Assembly: GCF_018069925.1 (NCBI RefSeq)
Contig: NZ_JAGPXB010000003.1
Coordinates: forward strand, 62,001-126,000
Length of the DNA stretch: 64,000 nucleotides
Direction: 5' to 3'
Origin: Flavobacterium erciyesense
Lineage (GTDB): Bacteria > Bacteroidota > Bacteroidia > Flavobacteriales > Flavobacteriaceae
Position numbers and translations under genes: made by a program. Below are positions 46,293-55,715 of the stretch, piece by piece. Numbering within the stretch: the first letter of the stretch is position 1; each line of letters begins with the position of its first letter. Under the pieces are notes generated by a model that saw nothing but the letters and a program-made list of their open reading frames with translations, was not told where the DNA came from and made no database searches.

Positions 46293-48179
46293 TTATTTTA
46301 CTTCTTCGAATTCAACGTCTTCAACGTTATCTCCTTGAGTAGCTTCACCTTGTGGTTGAGCAGCACCTTGACCTTGTTCTCCTTGAGCATACATAGCCTC
46401 AGTAGCTGTTTTCCAAGCTGCATTTACATTGTCTAAACCTTTTTGAATTGCATCAAGATCTTGAGATTGGTGAGCCATTCTCAATTCAGTTAAAGCATAT
46501 TCAATTGCAGTTTTGTTTTCGTCAGAGATTTTATCTCCTAACTCTTTCAATTGAGATTCAGTTTGGAAGATTGTAGAATCTGCTTCGTTCAATTTTTCTG
46601 CTCTTGCTCTAGCAATTTTATCAGACTCAGCGTTAGCTTCTGCATCTTGTTTCATTTTCTCGATTTCTTCAGAAGTTAATCCAGAAGAAGCCTCGATACG
46701 AATATCGTGAGATTTACCAGTTCCTTTATCAGTAGCAGTTACTTTGATGATACCATTAGCATCAATATCAAAAGAAACTTCGATTTGTGGAACTCCTCTT
46801 GGTGCTGGTGGGATACCATCTAAATGGAAACGACCAATAGTTTTGTTATCAGCAGCCATTGCTCTTGCACCTTGTAATACGTGTAATTCAACAGATGGTT
46901 GAGAATCAGCAGCAGTTGAGAAAACTTGTGATTTTTTAGTTGGGATAGTTGTGTTCGCTTCGATCAAAACAGTCATAACACCACCCATAGTTTCGATACC
47001 TAAAGATAAAGGTGTAACGTCAAGTAACAATACATCTTTTACATCTCCAGAAAGAACTCCACCTTGAATAGCTGCTCCAATTGCAACAACCTCATCAGGG
47101 TTTACTCCTTTAGATGCTTTTTTACCGAAGAATTTTTCAACTTCCTCTGCAATTCTTGGCATACGAGTAGAACCTCCTACAAGGATAACTTCGTCAATAT
47201 CAGAAACTGTTAAACCAGCATCTTTCAAAGCTCTAGCAACTGGCTCCATAGAACGTTTTACTAAAGTATCTGATAATTGCTCGAATTTAGAGCGAGATAA
47301 TTTTTTAACTAAGTGTTTTGGTCCTGAAGCCGTAGCTGTAACGTAAGGCAAGTTGATTTCAGTTTCTGCAGAAGCCGATAATTCAATTTTAGCTTTCTCA
47401 GCAGCTTCTTTAATTCTTTGTAAAGACATTGGGTCTAAACGCAAATCAATACCTTCTTCAGATTTGAATTCGTCAGCCAACCAGTCAATAATCACTTGGT
47501 CAAAATCGTCTCCTCCTAAGTGAGTATCACCATTTGTAGACAATACTTCGAAAACTCCGTCACCTAATTCAAGAACAGAGATATCAAATGTACCTCCACC
47601 TAAATCGTAAACAGCAATTTTTTGATCAGTACCTTTTTTATCTAATCCGTAAGCTAATGCAGCAGCAGTTGGCTCGTTGATGATACGCATTACTTTAAGA
47701 CCTGCAATTTCTCCAGCTTCTTTAGTAGCTTGACGTTGCGCATCATTAAAATATGCTGGTACAGTAATAACCGCTTCAGTTACAGTTTGACCTAAGTAGT
47801 CTTCAGCAGTTTTTTTCATTTTTTGAAGAGTCATTGCTGACAATTCTTGTGCAGTATACAAACGACCGTCAATATCAACACGCGGTGTATTGTTATCTCC
47901 TTTTACGATGCTGTAAGGAACTCTTTTTGCCTCAGTAGAAACTTCACCAAAACCTTGTCCCATAAAACGTTTGATAGAAGCAATAGTCTTAGTTGGATTA
48001 GTTACTGCTTGTCTCTTTGCAGGATCACCTACTTTAATTTCTCCACCTTCTACAAAAGCGATGATAGATGGTGTTGTTCTTTTTCCTTCTGCGTTAGGGA
48101 TAACAACTGCTTCGTTACCTTCCATTACAGAAACACAAGAGTTGGTCGTACCTAAATCAATTCCGATTATTTTACCCAT
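46293..48179 (-). CDS. dnaK: Chaperone DnaK (Hsp70)
   Basis: 628 residues, full length. ATPase domain from [10 protein letters not shown] (5-14) with [11 protein letters not shown] and the [10 protein letters not shown] block, the interdomain linker [16 protein letters not shown], substrate domain and C-terminal lid ending [11 protein letters not shown]. It folds and protects proteins with DnaJ and GrpE, which are not in this window. No CIRCE operator is seen upstream; instead TGTCAT boxes occur 90-140 bases before the start. Confidence 0.98.
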   Translation of the reverse strand: MGKIIGIDLGTTNSCVSVMEGNEAVVIPNAEGKRTTPSIIAFVEGGEIKVGDPAKRQAVTNPTKTIASIKRFMGQGFGEVSTEAKRVPYSIVKGDNNTPRVDIDGRLYTAQELSAMTLQKMKKTAEDYLGQTVTEAVITVPAYFNDAQRQATKEAGEIAGLKVMRIINEPTAAALAYGLDKKGTDQKIAVYDLGGGTFDISVLELGDGVFEVLSTNGDTHLGGDDFDQVIIDWLADEFKSEEGIDLRLDPMSLQRIKEAAEKAKIELSASAETEINLPYVTATASGPKHLVKKLSRSKFEQLSDTLVKRSMEPVARALKDAGLTVSDIDEVILVGGSTRMPRIAEEVEKFFGKKASKGVNPDEVVAIGAAIQGGVLSGDVKDVLLLDVTPLSLGIETMGGVMTVLIEANTTIPTKKSQVFSTAADSQPSVELHVLQGARAMAADNKTIGRFHLDGIPPAPRGVPQIEVSFDIDANGIIKVTATDKGTGKSHDIRIEASSGLTSEEIEKMKQDAEANAESDKIARARAEKLNEADSTIFQTESQLKELGDKISDENKTAIEYALTELRMAHQSQDLDAIQKGLDNVNAAWKTATEAMYAQGEQGQGAAQPQGEATQGDNVEDVEFEEVK

Positions 48180-48568
48180 TTTTAATATATTTAATTTTAT
48201 TGTATATTCAGTTATATTACTTGCTGTCCTTAAGTCAATCTTTGTGCCAATACAAAACAGCTCTGCAAATTGTCAGTTTGTGTTAAAAATGACATAAAAT
48301 AATATGACAAGATGACATTTGTAAGTGCCAAGTTGAAAGCGACAATCTTCAAAAAAGAATTTAGACTGCAAGCACGAAGTCTTACTTATCCATAATTTAC
48401 TGATAATAAACAATAGGATAATCTACAATACTGGTTGCGCAAAGTCAAGCACAAATGGACTAGACAACAAATTATAATAGAAAATGAGAATTAACATTTT
48501 TTTAATAGATTGTACTTTTGAGTGTACGACAAATCCACTACTTTTAACCAAAATTTGACATCCATAAC
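48180..48568. other. 389-bp divergent region dnaK / lipoprotein with TGTCAT boxes
   Basis: On the dnaK strand TGTCAT occurs three times (plus-strand ATGACA at 48289-48294, 48304-48309 and 48312-48317) and an inverse TGTCA lies at 48271-48275 on the plus strand. TGTCA with 14 bases and TGACA forms an inverted repeat. No other gene is visible. These boxes may be the heat-shock or housekeeping control region of dnaK. Confidence 0.4.
48513..48520 (+). promoter_or_regulatory. -7 promoter element TACTTTTG for the lipoprotein pair
   Basis: A perfect TAnnTTTG, 48 bases before the ATG at 48569. No clear -33. Confidence 0.45.
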
Positions 48569-48955
48569 ATGCGAAAAATTATTCTTAGTAGCCTATTTCT
48601 AACTTTAGTAAGTTGTGGAGCTAGTATTACATCAAATTTTACTACTAGATTGCAACCCATAAGCATGGAGCAAAAAGTAGTGATATTAGATATTAAACAT
48701 ATCGTTCCTTTAACTGCAAAAAAAATTGGGTACGCCTCCTTTGGCGATACTGGTTTTTCAACCAACTGCGATTACAACAGCAACCTAGCTTCTGCTCGCG
48801 AAATTGCTAGCAAAAACGGAGCTAACCTAGTTAAGGTTACCGAAAAAAAAGAGCCCTCTTTTTTCGGTTCTACTTGTTACCGAATCAAAGTTGATTTTTA
48901 TTCGTACGAGGGCGATGTGAACCAATTAAACCAATATCAAATTCAAATTAACTAA
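48569..48955 (+). CDS. Small lipoprotein of unknown function
   Basis: 128 residues. Signal with lipobox LVSC (Cys16), then about 110 residues with three more Cys (one in STNCDYNSN, one in GSTCYRIKV). The ASAREIASKNGANLVKV stretch resembles small outer-membrane lipoproteins that carry a nucleotide-like alpha/beta fold, but I cannot name the family. The PEGA lipoprotein gene starts 15 bases downstream, so they are co-transcribed. Confidence 0.75.
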   Translation: MRKIILSSLFLTLVSCGASITSNFTTRLQPISMEQKVVILDIKHIVPLTAKKIGYASFGDTGFSTNCDYNSNLASAREIASKNGANLVKVTEKKEPSFFGSTCYRIKVDFYSYEGDVNQLNQYQIQIN

Positions 48956-48970
48956 TCATAAATTTACAAA

Positions 48971-49438
48971 ATGAAAAAATCATTTATTTCTGCCTCTTTG
49001 GCTTTTGTTTTACTTTGCTCTAGCTGCGCAACTATTGTTTCAGGTTCAAAACAAAAGGTAAAATTCGAAAGTAATCCGAGCCAAGCGACTATCATTGTGG
49101 ATGAAATTGAAGTTGGAAAAACTCCATTCGAAATGAAACTTGCTCGCAAAAGCGAGCACAACGTAGTTATTAAATTAGAAGGTTATAAAAATTATGAAAC
49201 TAAATTAACCAAAAAATTTAATGCTTGGTATTTAGGTAATATTTTAATTGGAGGTATAATCGGTTTAATCGTTGACCCAGCAACAGGAGCTATTTACAAC
49301 TTAACACCAAAACAAGTAAATGCCGAAATGGCAAAAGGAACTGCTTTTAATTATAAAAAAGGAGACGTTTATGTTGCAGTAGCTTTAGAGATTGATCCAA
49401 GCTGGAACAAAGTAGGTCAATTGAGTAGCGCACAATAA
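48971..49438 (+). CDS. PEGA-domain lipoprotein
   Basis: 155 residues. Lipobox CSSC near residue 19, then a PEGA-like domain (about 30-75: VKFESNPSQATIIVDEIEVGKTPFE and VVIKLEGYKNYE), and a hydrophobic Gly-rich hairpin (GNILIGGIIGLIVDPATGAIY) resembling the membrane-associated segment of other small lipoproteins. PEGA domains are small beta-sandwiches found on extracytoplasmic proteins. Role unknown. Confidence 0.8.
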   Translation: MKKSFISASLAFVLLCSSCATIVSGSKQKVKFESNPSQATIIVDEIEVGKTPFEMKLARKSEHNVVIKLEGYKNYETKLTKKFNAWYLGNILIGGIIGLIVDPATGAIYNLTPKQVNAEMAKGTAFNYKKGDVYVAVALEIDPSWNKVGQLSSAQ

Positions 49439-49469
49439 AACCATATCTTTTTAAAGAATCATAATTCTT

Positions 49470-49515
49470 GATTGCGGATTTTGTTACTCAAACAAAATTC
49501 GCAATCTTTGTTTTA
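49470..49515 (+). terminator. Intrinsic terminator after the lipoprotein pair
   Basis: A 16-bp stem (GATTGCGGATTTTGTT with AACAAAATTCGCAATC, one G-T pair) with a 5-base loop (49470-49485, 49491-49506), followed by TTTGTTTT. Confidence 0.88.
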
Positions 49516-49543
49516 AGATAAATCCAAATCAAAACTTAGAAGC

Positions 49544-50059
49544 ATGACTTCAACCAATTATCAATTTAAAAAAGCCACAATAGCTGATCATGCTTATATC
49601 TGGAAAATATTAAAAGATGCAATCGAACGTCGAAAAACAGATGGAAGCGCACAATGGCAAGACGGTTACCCTAACCCTACTGTGCTTGAAAACGATATTA
49701 ATGAAGGTTATGGATTTGTACTTCTAGAAAACAACAACATAGTAGGTTATTGTGCTTTGATCCTTAATCACGAACCTGCTTACGAAGCTATTGAAGGCAA
49801 ATGGCTATCAGATCAAGATTTTGTGGTCATTCACCGCGTAGCAATTGCGCAGGACCAACTCGGAAAAGGATTGGCAAAGAAAATAATGACTGAAATAGAA
49901 AACTATGCTTTGCAACAAAATATATTCAGCATCAAAGCCGATACAAACTTTGATAACTTTCCCATGCTACATTTGTTTGAAAAATTAGGATATAGTTATT
50001 GTGGCGAAGTTTATTTTAGAGGAAGCGCTAGAAAGGCATTTGAAAAAGTATTAAAGTAA
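49544..50059 (+). CDS. GNAT family N-acetyltransferase
   Basis: 171 residues, one GNAT domain. The acetyl-CoA loop is HRVAIAQDQLGKGLAKKIM (motif A with Q-x-x-G-x-G/A), preceded by VGYCALIL and followed by DTNFDNFPMLHLFEKLGY (motif B). Substrate unknown. It has a terminator shared with the convergent DUF4494 gene. Confidence 0.88.
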   Translation: MTSTNYQFKKATIADHAYIWKILKDAIERRKTDGSAQWQDGYPNPTVLENDINEGYGFVLLENNNIVGYCALILNHEPAYEAIEGKWLSDQDFVVIHRVAIAQDQLGKGLAKKIMTEIENYALQQNIFSIKADTNFDNFPMLHLFEKLGYSYCGEVYFRGSARKAFEKVLK

Positions 50060-50090
50060 CACCTCTCATTATAATATGAAGCTTAAATAA

Positions 50091-50136
50091 AAATGCAATC
50101 AAAAATTGTACGTTTTGACGATTTTTGATTGCATTT
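50091..50136. terminator. Bidirectional intrinsic terminator
   Basis: AAATGCAATCAAAAAT pairs perfectly with ATTTTTGATTGCATTT (50091-50106, 50121-50136), with a small inner CGT/ACG pairing. It lies between convergent genes. Confidence 0.85.
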
Positions 50137-50160
50137 CACCTTTATTATTATCTTCTAAAT

Positions 50161-50706
50161 TTACTCAACTTCTTCAGATACAAATTCCATGTGATCAATC
50201 ACTTCAGCTTCAACTTCAGGCTTTGATGCTTTTATTGCATTGAACTTTTCAATTTTTTCTAAGTCTTCTTCTTCTCCACTAAAATAAGGAAAAACGTCTA
50301 ATATAGGTGACTCAGCAATAGCTGGAATCGTATAATCGCCCATAGTACCTTTCATTACGGTAACCGTATTATCGTACGCTTCTTTTACATCATTAGCTTG
50401 AACCAAAAGATACATGTTGGTTTTTCGTTCTTTACCGCTTTCTTCATCGTAAGCAAGTAAAGAAACTTTAGATCTAAACCAACGATCCGCATTTTCAAAA
50501 GGATGAATTTCGGCGTAATTAGCAACCTTAATTGTTGTTATTTTAAACTCTTCACTGATGTATGCCGACATTTCCTCGTTTATTCTGCTCTCTGCCTCTG
50601 TGTACGACAAAGCATCAACTAAATAAGGCTCATTTGCCATTTTCTGAACACCACTTTCATCTGTTTTTCTATATTTTACTTTGCATTCGTACCAAATTGT
50701 GCTCAT
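50161..50706 (-). CDS. DUF4494 protein
   Basis: 181 residues, cytoplasmic, highly acidic C-terminus (EEEDLEKIEKF and FVSEEVE). The N-terminal WYECKVKYRKTDESGVQK and LVDALSYTEAESRI blocks fit DUF4494, a Bacteroidota family without known function. It has its own promoter and terminator. Confidence 0.83.
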   Translation of the reverse strand: MSTIWYECKVKYRKTDESGVQKMANEPYLVDALSYTEAESRINEEMSAYISEEFKITTIKVANYAEIHPFENADRWFRSKVSLLAYDEESGKERKTNMYLLVQANDVKEAYDNTVTVMKGTMGDYTIPAIAESPILDVFPYFSGEEEDLEKIEKFNAIKASKPEVEAEVIDHMEFVSEEVE

Positions 50707-50735
50707 CTTTTTCTCTATTTTTTTTTTAAGGTCGT

Positions 50736-50769
50736 CAAAGATAAATCTTCGAATTATTAAAAATGCAAA
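50736..50769 (-). promoter_or_regulatory. Promoter of the DUF4494 gene
   Basis: On the minus strand TTTG, 22 bases, then TATCTTTG. The predicted transcript starts about 20 bases before the ATG at 50706. Confidence 0.6.
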
Positions 50770-50948
50770 ACCAAAAAATAGATATTCACAATTTGAAACA
50801 ACGAGCTGGAAACAAATAAACAGATACCAATAACATTCTTGAATTCAACTATTTATGATCTACATCATTTTTACAATTCAAAATTCATTTTCCTGCTCGC
50901 ACAAATTATTTTCTTGCTAAAAAAGCGTTAAATGCATGTTAAAAAAAA

Positions 50949-50981
50949 TTAAACAAGTGTTTAAATTAAACAACTGTTTAA
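50949..50981. promoter_or_regulatory. Two tandem palindromic operators of the efflux operon
   Basis: TTAAACAAGTGTTTAA (50949-50964) and TTAAACAACTGTTTAA (50966-50981) are 16-bp palindromes with perfect 7-bp arms and only a 2-base centre. One base separates them, so their centres are 17 bp apart. The second overlaps the -7 element at 50979-50986. This is the expected layout of a TetR-family operator that blocks RNA polymerase. Confidence 0.8.
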
Positions 50982-50986
50982 ATTTG
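50979..50986 (+). promoter_or_regulatory. -7 promoter element TAAATTTG of the efflux operon
   Basis: A perfect TAnnTTTG, overlapping the second operator and 22 bases before the GTG start of the TetR gene. Confidence 0.65.
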
Positions 50987-51008
50987 TACAAGGAAAAGAA
51001 GAAAACGC

Positions 51009-51635
51009 GTGACATCCAATTTCAACGACAAGCAAATTCAAATTTTACAAGTTGCCGAAACCCTTTTTGCTGAAAAAGGTTTTGATGGCACTTCGATACG
51101 TGCTATTGCCAAATTAGCGCAGATAAATATCGCCATGGTCTCGTATTATTTTGGTTCAAAGGAGCGCTTACTTGAAGCTCTTTTAATCTACCGAACGACC
51201 GACCTCAAAAAACAACTCGAAAATTTATTACAAGAAGATTTACAGCCTCTAGAAAAAATCAATAAATTAATCGAACTGTACATTAGTAGAATTAGTTCTA
51301 ATAAAGGGATTTATCGCATTTTACATTTTGAATTTTCATCAAAAAAAAGAGAGCAAAACCTCGAAGTTTTTACCGAATTACGCAAAGGAAACTTAAAGGC
51401 GCTGGAATCTATCATTAAAGAAGGCCAACAAAAAGGAATTTTCAGGAAAGATGTTATTATACCTTTAATTACACCAACCATTTTGGGCACTTTTTTTCAT
51501 TTCCATATGAATAAATCTTTCTTCCAAAACTTGCTGCAATTGCATACCGAGGATTTGTACAATAATTACATCAAAACGAATTTGACCCAGCACATTCAAC
51601 AAACAATAAAAGCACTTCTTATCTATGAAAGTTAA
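51009..51635 (+). CDS. TetR/AcrR family repressor of the efflux operon
   Basis: 208 residues from a GTG start. N-terminal TetR helix-turn-helix about 10-55 (LQVAETLFAEKGFDGTSIRAIAKLAQINIAMVSYYF, here described by its ends), followed by a helical ligand-binding domain. It is the first gene of a four-gene operon with TolC, HlyD and MFS genes and likely represses it through the two palindromes overlapping its own promoter. The inducer is unknown. Confidence 0.93.
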   Translation: MTSNFNDKQIQILQVAETLFAEKGFDGTSIRAIAKLAQINIAMVSYYFGSKERLLEALLIYRTTDLKKQLENLLQEDLQPLEKINKLIELYISRISSNKGIYRILHFEFSSKKREQNLEVFTELRKGNLKALESIIKEGQQKGIFRKDVIIPLITPTILGTFFHFHMNKSFFQNLLQLHTEDLYNNYIKTNLTQHIQQTIKALLIYES

Positions 51636-52947
51636 TCAAATCATGCTCTATGGAATGTTCTTTATTGGACTATACTCTGTAAAGGCACAAGAAAAAACAA
51701 GTTTAAGCTTAAGTGAAGCCATAAACAAAGCTTGGGACAAAAGCAACGAAGTATCACTTGCCAATACAAAGGTACAGTCTAAAAAACTTGAATTACAAGC
51801 CGCTAAAAACAATCAATACCCCGACTTAAAAGCGTCTGGCCAATACCAACGATTGACTAATGCTTCAGTAAATTTTAAATTAAATCAAGACAATAATAGT
51901 CCAGCACCTGCCGTGAACCAATTAATGGTGGGGCAAATAACGACTGCTATACCTGTTTTTTCGGGCTTTAAAATTCAAAACGGAATTAAAGTGCAAGACC
52001 AATTGTACCAAGCAGAAATGGCTACATCATTGCAAACAAAAGAAGATGTTGCATTGCGTGTTATTGAATATTACGCTAGCCTATACAAAGCACAAAAAAC
52101 AATTGAACTTTTAAAGGAAAATCAAAAAAGTGCCAAGCAGCGTGTAAAAGATTTTATTGAATTGGAAAAAAATGAAATCATTCCTCGCAATGATTTATTG
52201 AAAGCCAAGTTACAGGTTTCTAAAATTCAGTTGTCATTAGATGAAGCTTCTAATAACTTAAAAACGATCAATTTTTACTTAACCACACTTTTAAAATTAA
52301 GTCCGGATACGCAACTTGAAATTCGAGAAGGCGATTTTGCTGATTTTCAAATGAACAATGTCCCTGACAATGACCTTCCAGCACTCGAAAATCGTAAGGA
52401 CTTACAATCTATTCGACTAAAGAGCAAAGCTAGCGAAACAAATATCAAAATTGCCAAAAGTGCCTACTACCCTACTTTAGCAATAGTTGGTGGTTACACG
52501 GCATTAGACCTAAGCAATGTAATTACGGTTCAAAATGCCATGAATATTGGCATAGGAATATCATACGATTTGAGTGCACTAATTAAAAATGCGACCATGG
52601 TAAAACTAGCCGAAAGCAGATTATCCGAGGTTCAAAATAATGAAGCGCTACTTGTAGATTACATCAAAGTTCAAGTTCATAAAGCTATCGAAGATTATGA
52701 ACTTGCAATAAAGCAAAGTTTAGTTTACAATGAAGCTCAAGAGCAAGCCAGCGAAAACTACCGCATTGTAAAGGACAAATACGACAACGGCTTATCAGAC
52801 ACCAACGATTTGTTAGAAGCTGATGTTGAGCAACTCAATGCAACCATCAACAAAGCTTTGGCTCGCGCTAATACCATCCAAAAATATTACGAGTTACTTG
52901 CAGTAACGGGACAGTTATCACAATCATTCACATTAGCTCAAAAATAA
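51625..52947 (+). CDS. TolC family outer-membrane efflux protein
   Basis: 440 residues, signal peptide about 1-21 (ending VKAQ), then two outer-membrane efflux repeats rich in long helices (KTIELLKENQKSAKQRVKDF and similar). It forms the trimeric outer-membrane channel for the HlyD/MFS pump encoded downstream. The start overlaps the TetR gene by 11 bases in another frame, so translation is coupled. Confidence 0.95.
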   Translation: MKVNQIMLYGMFFIGLYSVKAQEKTSLSLSEAINKAWDKSNEVSLANTKVQSKKLELQAAKNNQYPDLKASGQYQRLTNASVNFKLNQDNNSPAPAVNQLMVGQITTAIPVFSGFKIQNGIKVQDQLYQAEMATSLQTKEDVALRVIEYYASLYKAQKTIELLKENQKSAKQRVKDFIELEKNEIIPRNDLLKAKLQVSKIQLSLDEASNNLKTINFYLTTLLKLSPDTQLEIREGDFADFQMNNVPDNDLPALENRKDLQSIRLKSKASETNIKIAKSAYYPTLAIVGGYTALDLSNVITVQNAMNIGIGISYDLSALIKNATMVKLAESRLSEVQNNEALLVDYIKVQVHKAIEDYELAIKQSLVYNEAQEQASENYRIVKDKYDNGLSDTNDLLEADVEQLNATINKALARANTIQKYYELLAVTGQLSQSFTLAQK

Positions 52948-52957
52948 TTATACTACC

Positions 52958-54037
52958 ATGGAAAAGAAAAAAACAAACAAAAAATTCATCATTATCCTTG
53001 TAGCTCTGGTAGTTTTGGGTGGGACGTATGGTACATACAAATACATACATTCACAAGCTCATGAGGAAACTGATGATGCTCAAATTGAAAAAAATATGAA
53101 CCCAATCATACCACGGGTTTCCGGCTACGTAGATAAAGTATACATCAAAGACAATGATTTTGTAAAAAAAGGCGACACCTTGTTTACCATTGACAAAAGA
53201 GATTATTTACTTAAAATTGACGAAGCTACCGCCGCATTAATTGGCGCCGAAGGGAATCTTGAAGTCTCAAAAGCTGACATTGGTAGTGCCTTGGCTAGCA
53301 TCTCGGTTTCTGATGCCAACGTACTTTCTGCTGGTGGCAATATTGAGTCGGCTAAGATTCGTTTAGACCGAGTAACAAGTGATTTTAATCGCTATGAAAA
53401 TCTATATAAAAGTCATTCGATTACCAAACAACAATACGAACAAGCGCTTGCTGCTAAATTAGAAGCTGAAAATCAAATCAAAATTCTGAAACAACAAGAA
53501 CGAGCTACTGCGTTTCAAAAATCAGTAATCATTGCCAAATCAAAAGTTTCAAGCAAGCAAACCGAAGTAGCGGCCGCTAACATTAAAAAAGCGCAAGCTC
53601 AACTAGATGCTGCAAAATTAAACTTAACCTACACGGCAGTAACTGCTGCAATTGACGGGCAAGTATCTAAAATTGATATTCAACCAGGGCAATTGGTACA
53701 ACCGGGACAATCATTATTTTACATCATCAATAACCAAGAAGCTTGGGTAATTGCCAATTTTAAAGAAACGCAATTGAACAAAATGGTAAAAGGTCAAAAG
53801 GTAACCGTAAAAGTAGATGCGTATCCTGGCTATTTATTTCAAGGTACCATCACTTCATTTTCACCTGCAACAGGATCTCGCTTTTCATTACTACCACCAG
53901 ATAACGCAACAGGGAATTTTGTAAAAACCATTCAACGTTTGCCAGTAAAAATAAGTCTGGACGCATCAAACGATCCTGAAAAAATAAAATTGCTTCGACC
54001 AGGAATGAATGTGGATGTAGATGTACATTTGAAATAA
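52958..54037 (+). CDS. HlyD/EmrA family membrane fusion protein
   Basis: 359 residues: one N-terminal membrane helix (about 9-27), split biotinyl-lipoyl domain (YVDKVYIKDNDFVKKGDTLF and GQVSKIDIQPGQLVQPGQSL), a coiled-coil hairpin between, and a C-terminal beta-barrel part. It links the MFS pump in the inner membrane to the TolC channel. 10 bases after tolC. Confidence 0.95.
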   Translation: MEKKKTNKKFIIILVALVVLGGTYGTYKYIHSQAHEETDDAQIEKNMNPIIPRVSGYVDKVYIKDNDFVKKGDTLFTIDKRDYLLKIDEATAALIGAEGNLEVSKADIGSALASISVSDANVLSAGGNIESAKIRLDRVTSDFNRYENLYKSHSITKQQYEQALAAKLEAENQIKILKQQERATAFQKSVIIAKSKVSSKQTEVAAANIKKAQAQLDAAKLNLTYTAVTAAIDGQVSKIDIQPGQLVQPGQSLFYIINNQEAWVIANFKETQLNKMVKGQKVTVKVDAYPGYLFQGTITSFSPATGSRFSLLPPDNATGNFVKTIQRLPVKISLDASNDPEKIKLLRPGMNVDVDVHLK

Positions 54038-54100
54038 AAGCAAACTTATCAGTAAAAATACTTTCAACTAAAGCAATCTGGATTTCCAATTATAGACAAA

Positions 54101-55684
54101 ATGGTGCAAACAGGAGAAGACGACTTAGTAGAATATGGCTTTAGACGAGTCATAATTACCATCACTGCAGTATTATGTGCAATGCTTGAAATTGTGGACA
54201 CTACAATTGTCAACGTAGCATTAAACAATATGCGTGGAAGTTTAGGCGCCTCTTTAACTGATGTGGCTTGGGTCATAACAGCCTATGCCATTGCTAACGT
54301 TATCGTAATCCCGATGACAAGTTGGTTGTCACAACAATTTGGACGTCGCAACTATTTTGCTGTTTCTATTGTCATTTTTACAGCTGCTTCATTTCTTTGC
54401 GGAAATGCTACTAATATTTGGGAACTAGTAGCTTTTCGTTTCATTCAAGGATTAGGTGGAGGTGCTTTATTAGTAACTGCCCAAACTATTATTACCGAAA
54501 GTTATCCGGTCGCTAAACGAGGTATGGCGCAAGCTATCTATGGCATGGGCGTAATTGTAGGACCTACATTAGGGCCACCCTTGGGAGGTTATATTGTAGA
54601 TCATTTTTCATGGCCTTACATTTTTTACATCAATATTCCAATTGGAATTATTGCTACTTTACTTACCTTATCATTTGTAAAAAGTCCAAAATACGGTACA
54701 AAACTTAAAGCCAGCCAAGTAGATTGGTGGGGAATTGTTTTATTATCAGCTTTTATTGGTTCGTTGCAATACGTTTTAGAACACGGACAGCAGGACGATT
54801 GGTTTAATAACTTAACCATTGTAATATTAACTGTTGTGACTGTTTTTGGTTTCATTTTATTTATTTGGAGAGAGCTTACTTATGAGCATCCAATAGTAAA
54901 CCTACGCGTTTTAAAAGACACCAACTTGCGAGTTGGAACAATTATGTGTTTTATACTCGGTTTTGGCTTGTATGGTTCTACTTTTATTATTCCGATCTAC
55001 ACACAATCGGTTTTGGGTTGGAGTGCATTAGATGCTGGTTTACTCCTTATTCCTAGTTCAATAACTACCGGAATCATGATGCCATTTATTGGTAAAATGA
55101 TACAGCGCGGAATTCCGCAAGCCTACATGGTTGCTGCTGGATTTTTTATATTTTTCTTATTTACTTTTTGGATGCAGCAAGTAATAACCCCCGACAGTTC
55201 CGAAGCACACTTGTACTGGCCTTTAATTTTGAGAGGAGTTGGATTAGGATTACTTTTTGTACCAATTACGACTTTATCATTATCTACTTTAAAAGGAAAA
55301 AGTATTGGCGAGGGAGCAGCTTTTACAGGAATGATGCGCCAGTTAGGTGGGTCGTTCGGAATTGCAATTATTACTACTTTCTTGGCAAGATTCAATCAAG
55401 AACACCGCGTAAACTTAGTATCACACCTCAATAAATCATCTTTTGAAGTACAACAAACGGTAAAAGAATTACAAATGGGATTCATGTCTAAAGGTTTCTC
55501 TGCCAATGAATCTCTAGCAAAAGCTTACAAAGCATTAGAATTCAAAGTAATGCTTCAAAGCAGCGTACTTTCTTATATGGATGTCTTTTTATATCTAGGT
55601 GGACTATTTTTACTTTGCATCCCTTTTATTTTATTGATTAAAAAAGGAAAAAACAAAATAAATCCTGCTGATGCAATGCACTAG
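54101..55684 (+). CDS. DHA2-family MFS drug-efflux permease (EmrB-like)
   Basis: 527 residues with 14 membrane helices. Motif C-like LEIVDTTIVNVALNNM near 27-42, WVITAYAIANVIVIP, and the GPTLGPPLGGYI antiporter motif are clear. With the HlyD and TolC proteins it makes a tripartite proton-driven pump, typically for lipophilic drugs or other toxic compounds. Last gene of the operon; the stop codon sits inside the terminator hairpin. Confidence 0.95.
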   Translation: MVQTGEDDLVEYGFRRVIITITAVLCAMLEIVDTTIVNVALNNMRGSLGASLTDVAWVITAYAIANVIVIPMTSWLSQQFGRRNYFAVSIVIFTAASFLCGNATNIWELVAFRFIQGLGGGALLVTAQTIITESYPVAKRGMAQAIYGMGVIVGPTLGPPLGGYIVDHFSWPYIFYINIPIGIIATLLTLSFVKSPKYGTKLKASQVDWWGIVLLSAFIGSLQYVLEHGQQDDWFNNLTIVILTVVTVFGFILFIWRELTYEHPIVNLRVLKDTNLRVGTIMCFILGFGLYGSTFIIPIYTQSVLGWSALDAGLLLIPSSITTGIMMPFIGKMIQRGIPQAYMVAAGFFIFFLFTFWMQQVITPDSSEAHLYWPLILRGVGLGLLFVPITTLSLSTLKGKSIGEGAAFTGMMRQLGGSFGIAIITTFLARFNQEHRVNLVSHLNKSSFEVQQTVKELQMGFMSKGFSANESLAKAYKALEFKVMLQSSVLSYMDVFLYLGGLFLLCIPFILLIKKGKNKINPADAMH

Positions 55685-55697
55685 CAGGATCTTTTAC
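55662..55697 (+). terminator. Intrinsic terminator overlapping the MFS stop codon
   Basis: ATCCTGCT (55662-55669) pairs with AGCAGGAT (55683-55690), 13-base loop, followed by CTTTTACTTTTTA. The TAG stop at 55682-55684 overlaps the right arm. Confidence 0.7.
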
Positions 55698-55715
55698 TTT
55701 TTATTTGCTTTTAAA

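Noticed and set aside
48180..48300. CIRCE (HrcA) operator upstream of dnaK
   Set aside because: I looked for TTAGCACTC with GAGTGCTAA and found neither half.
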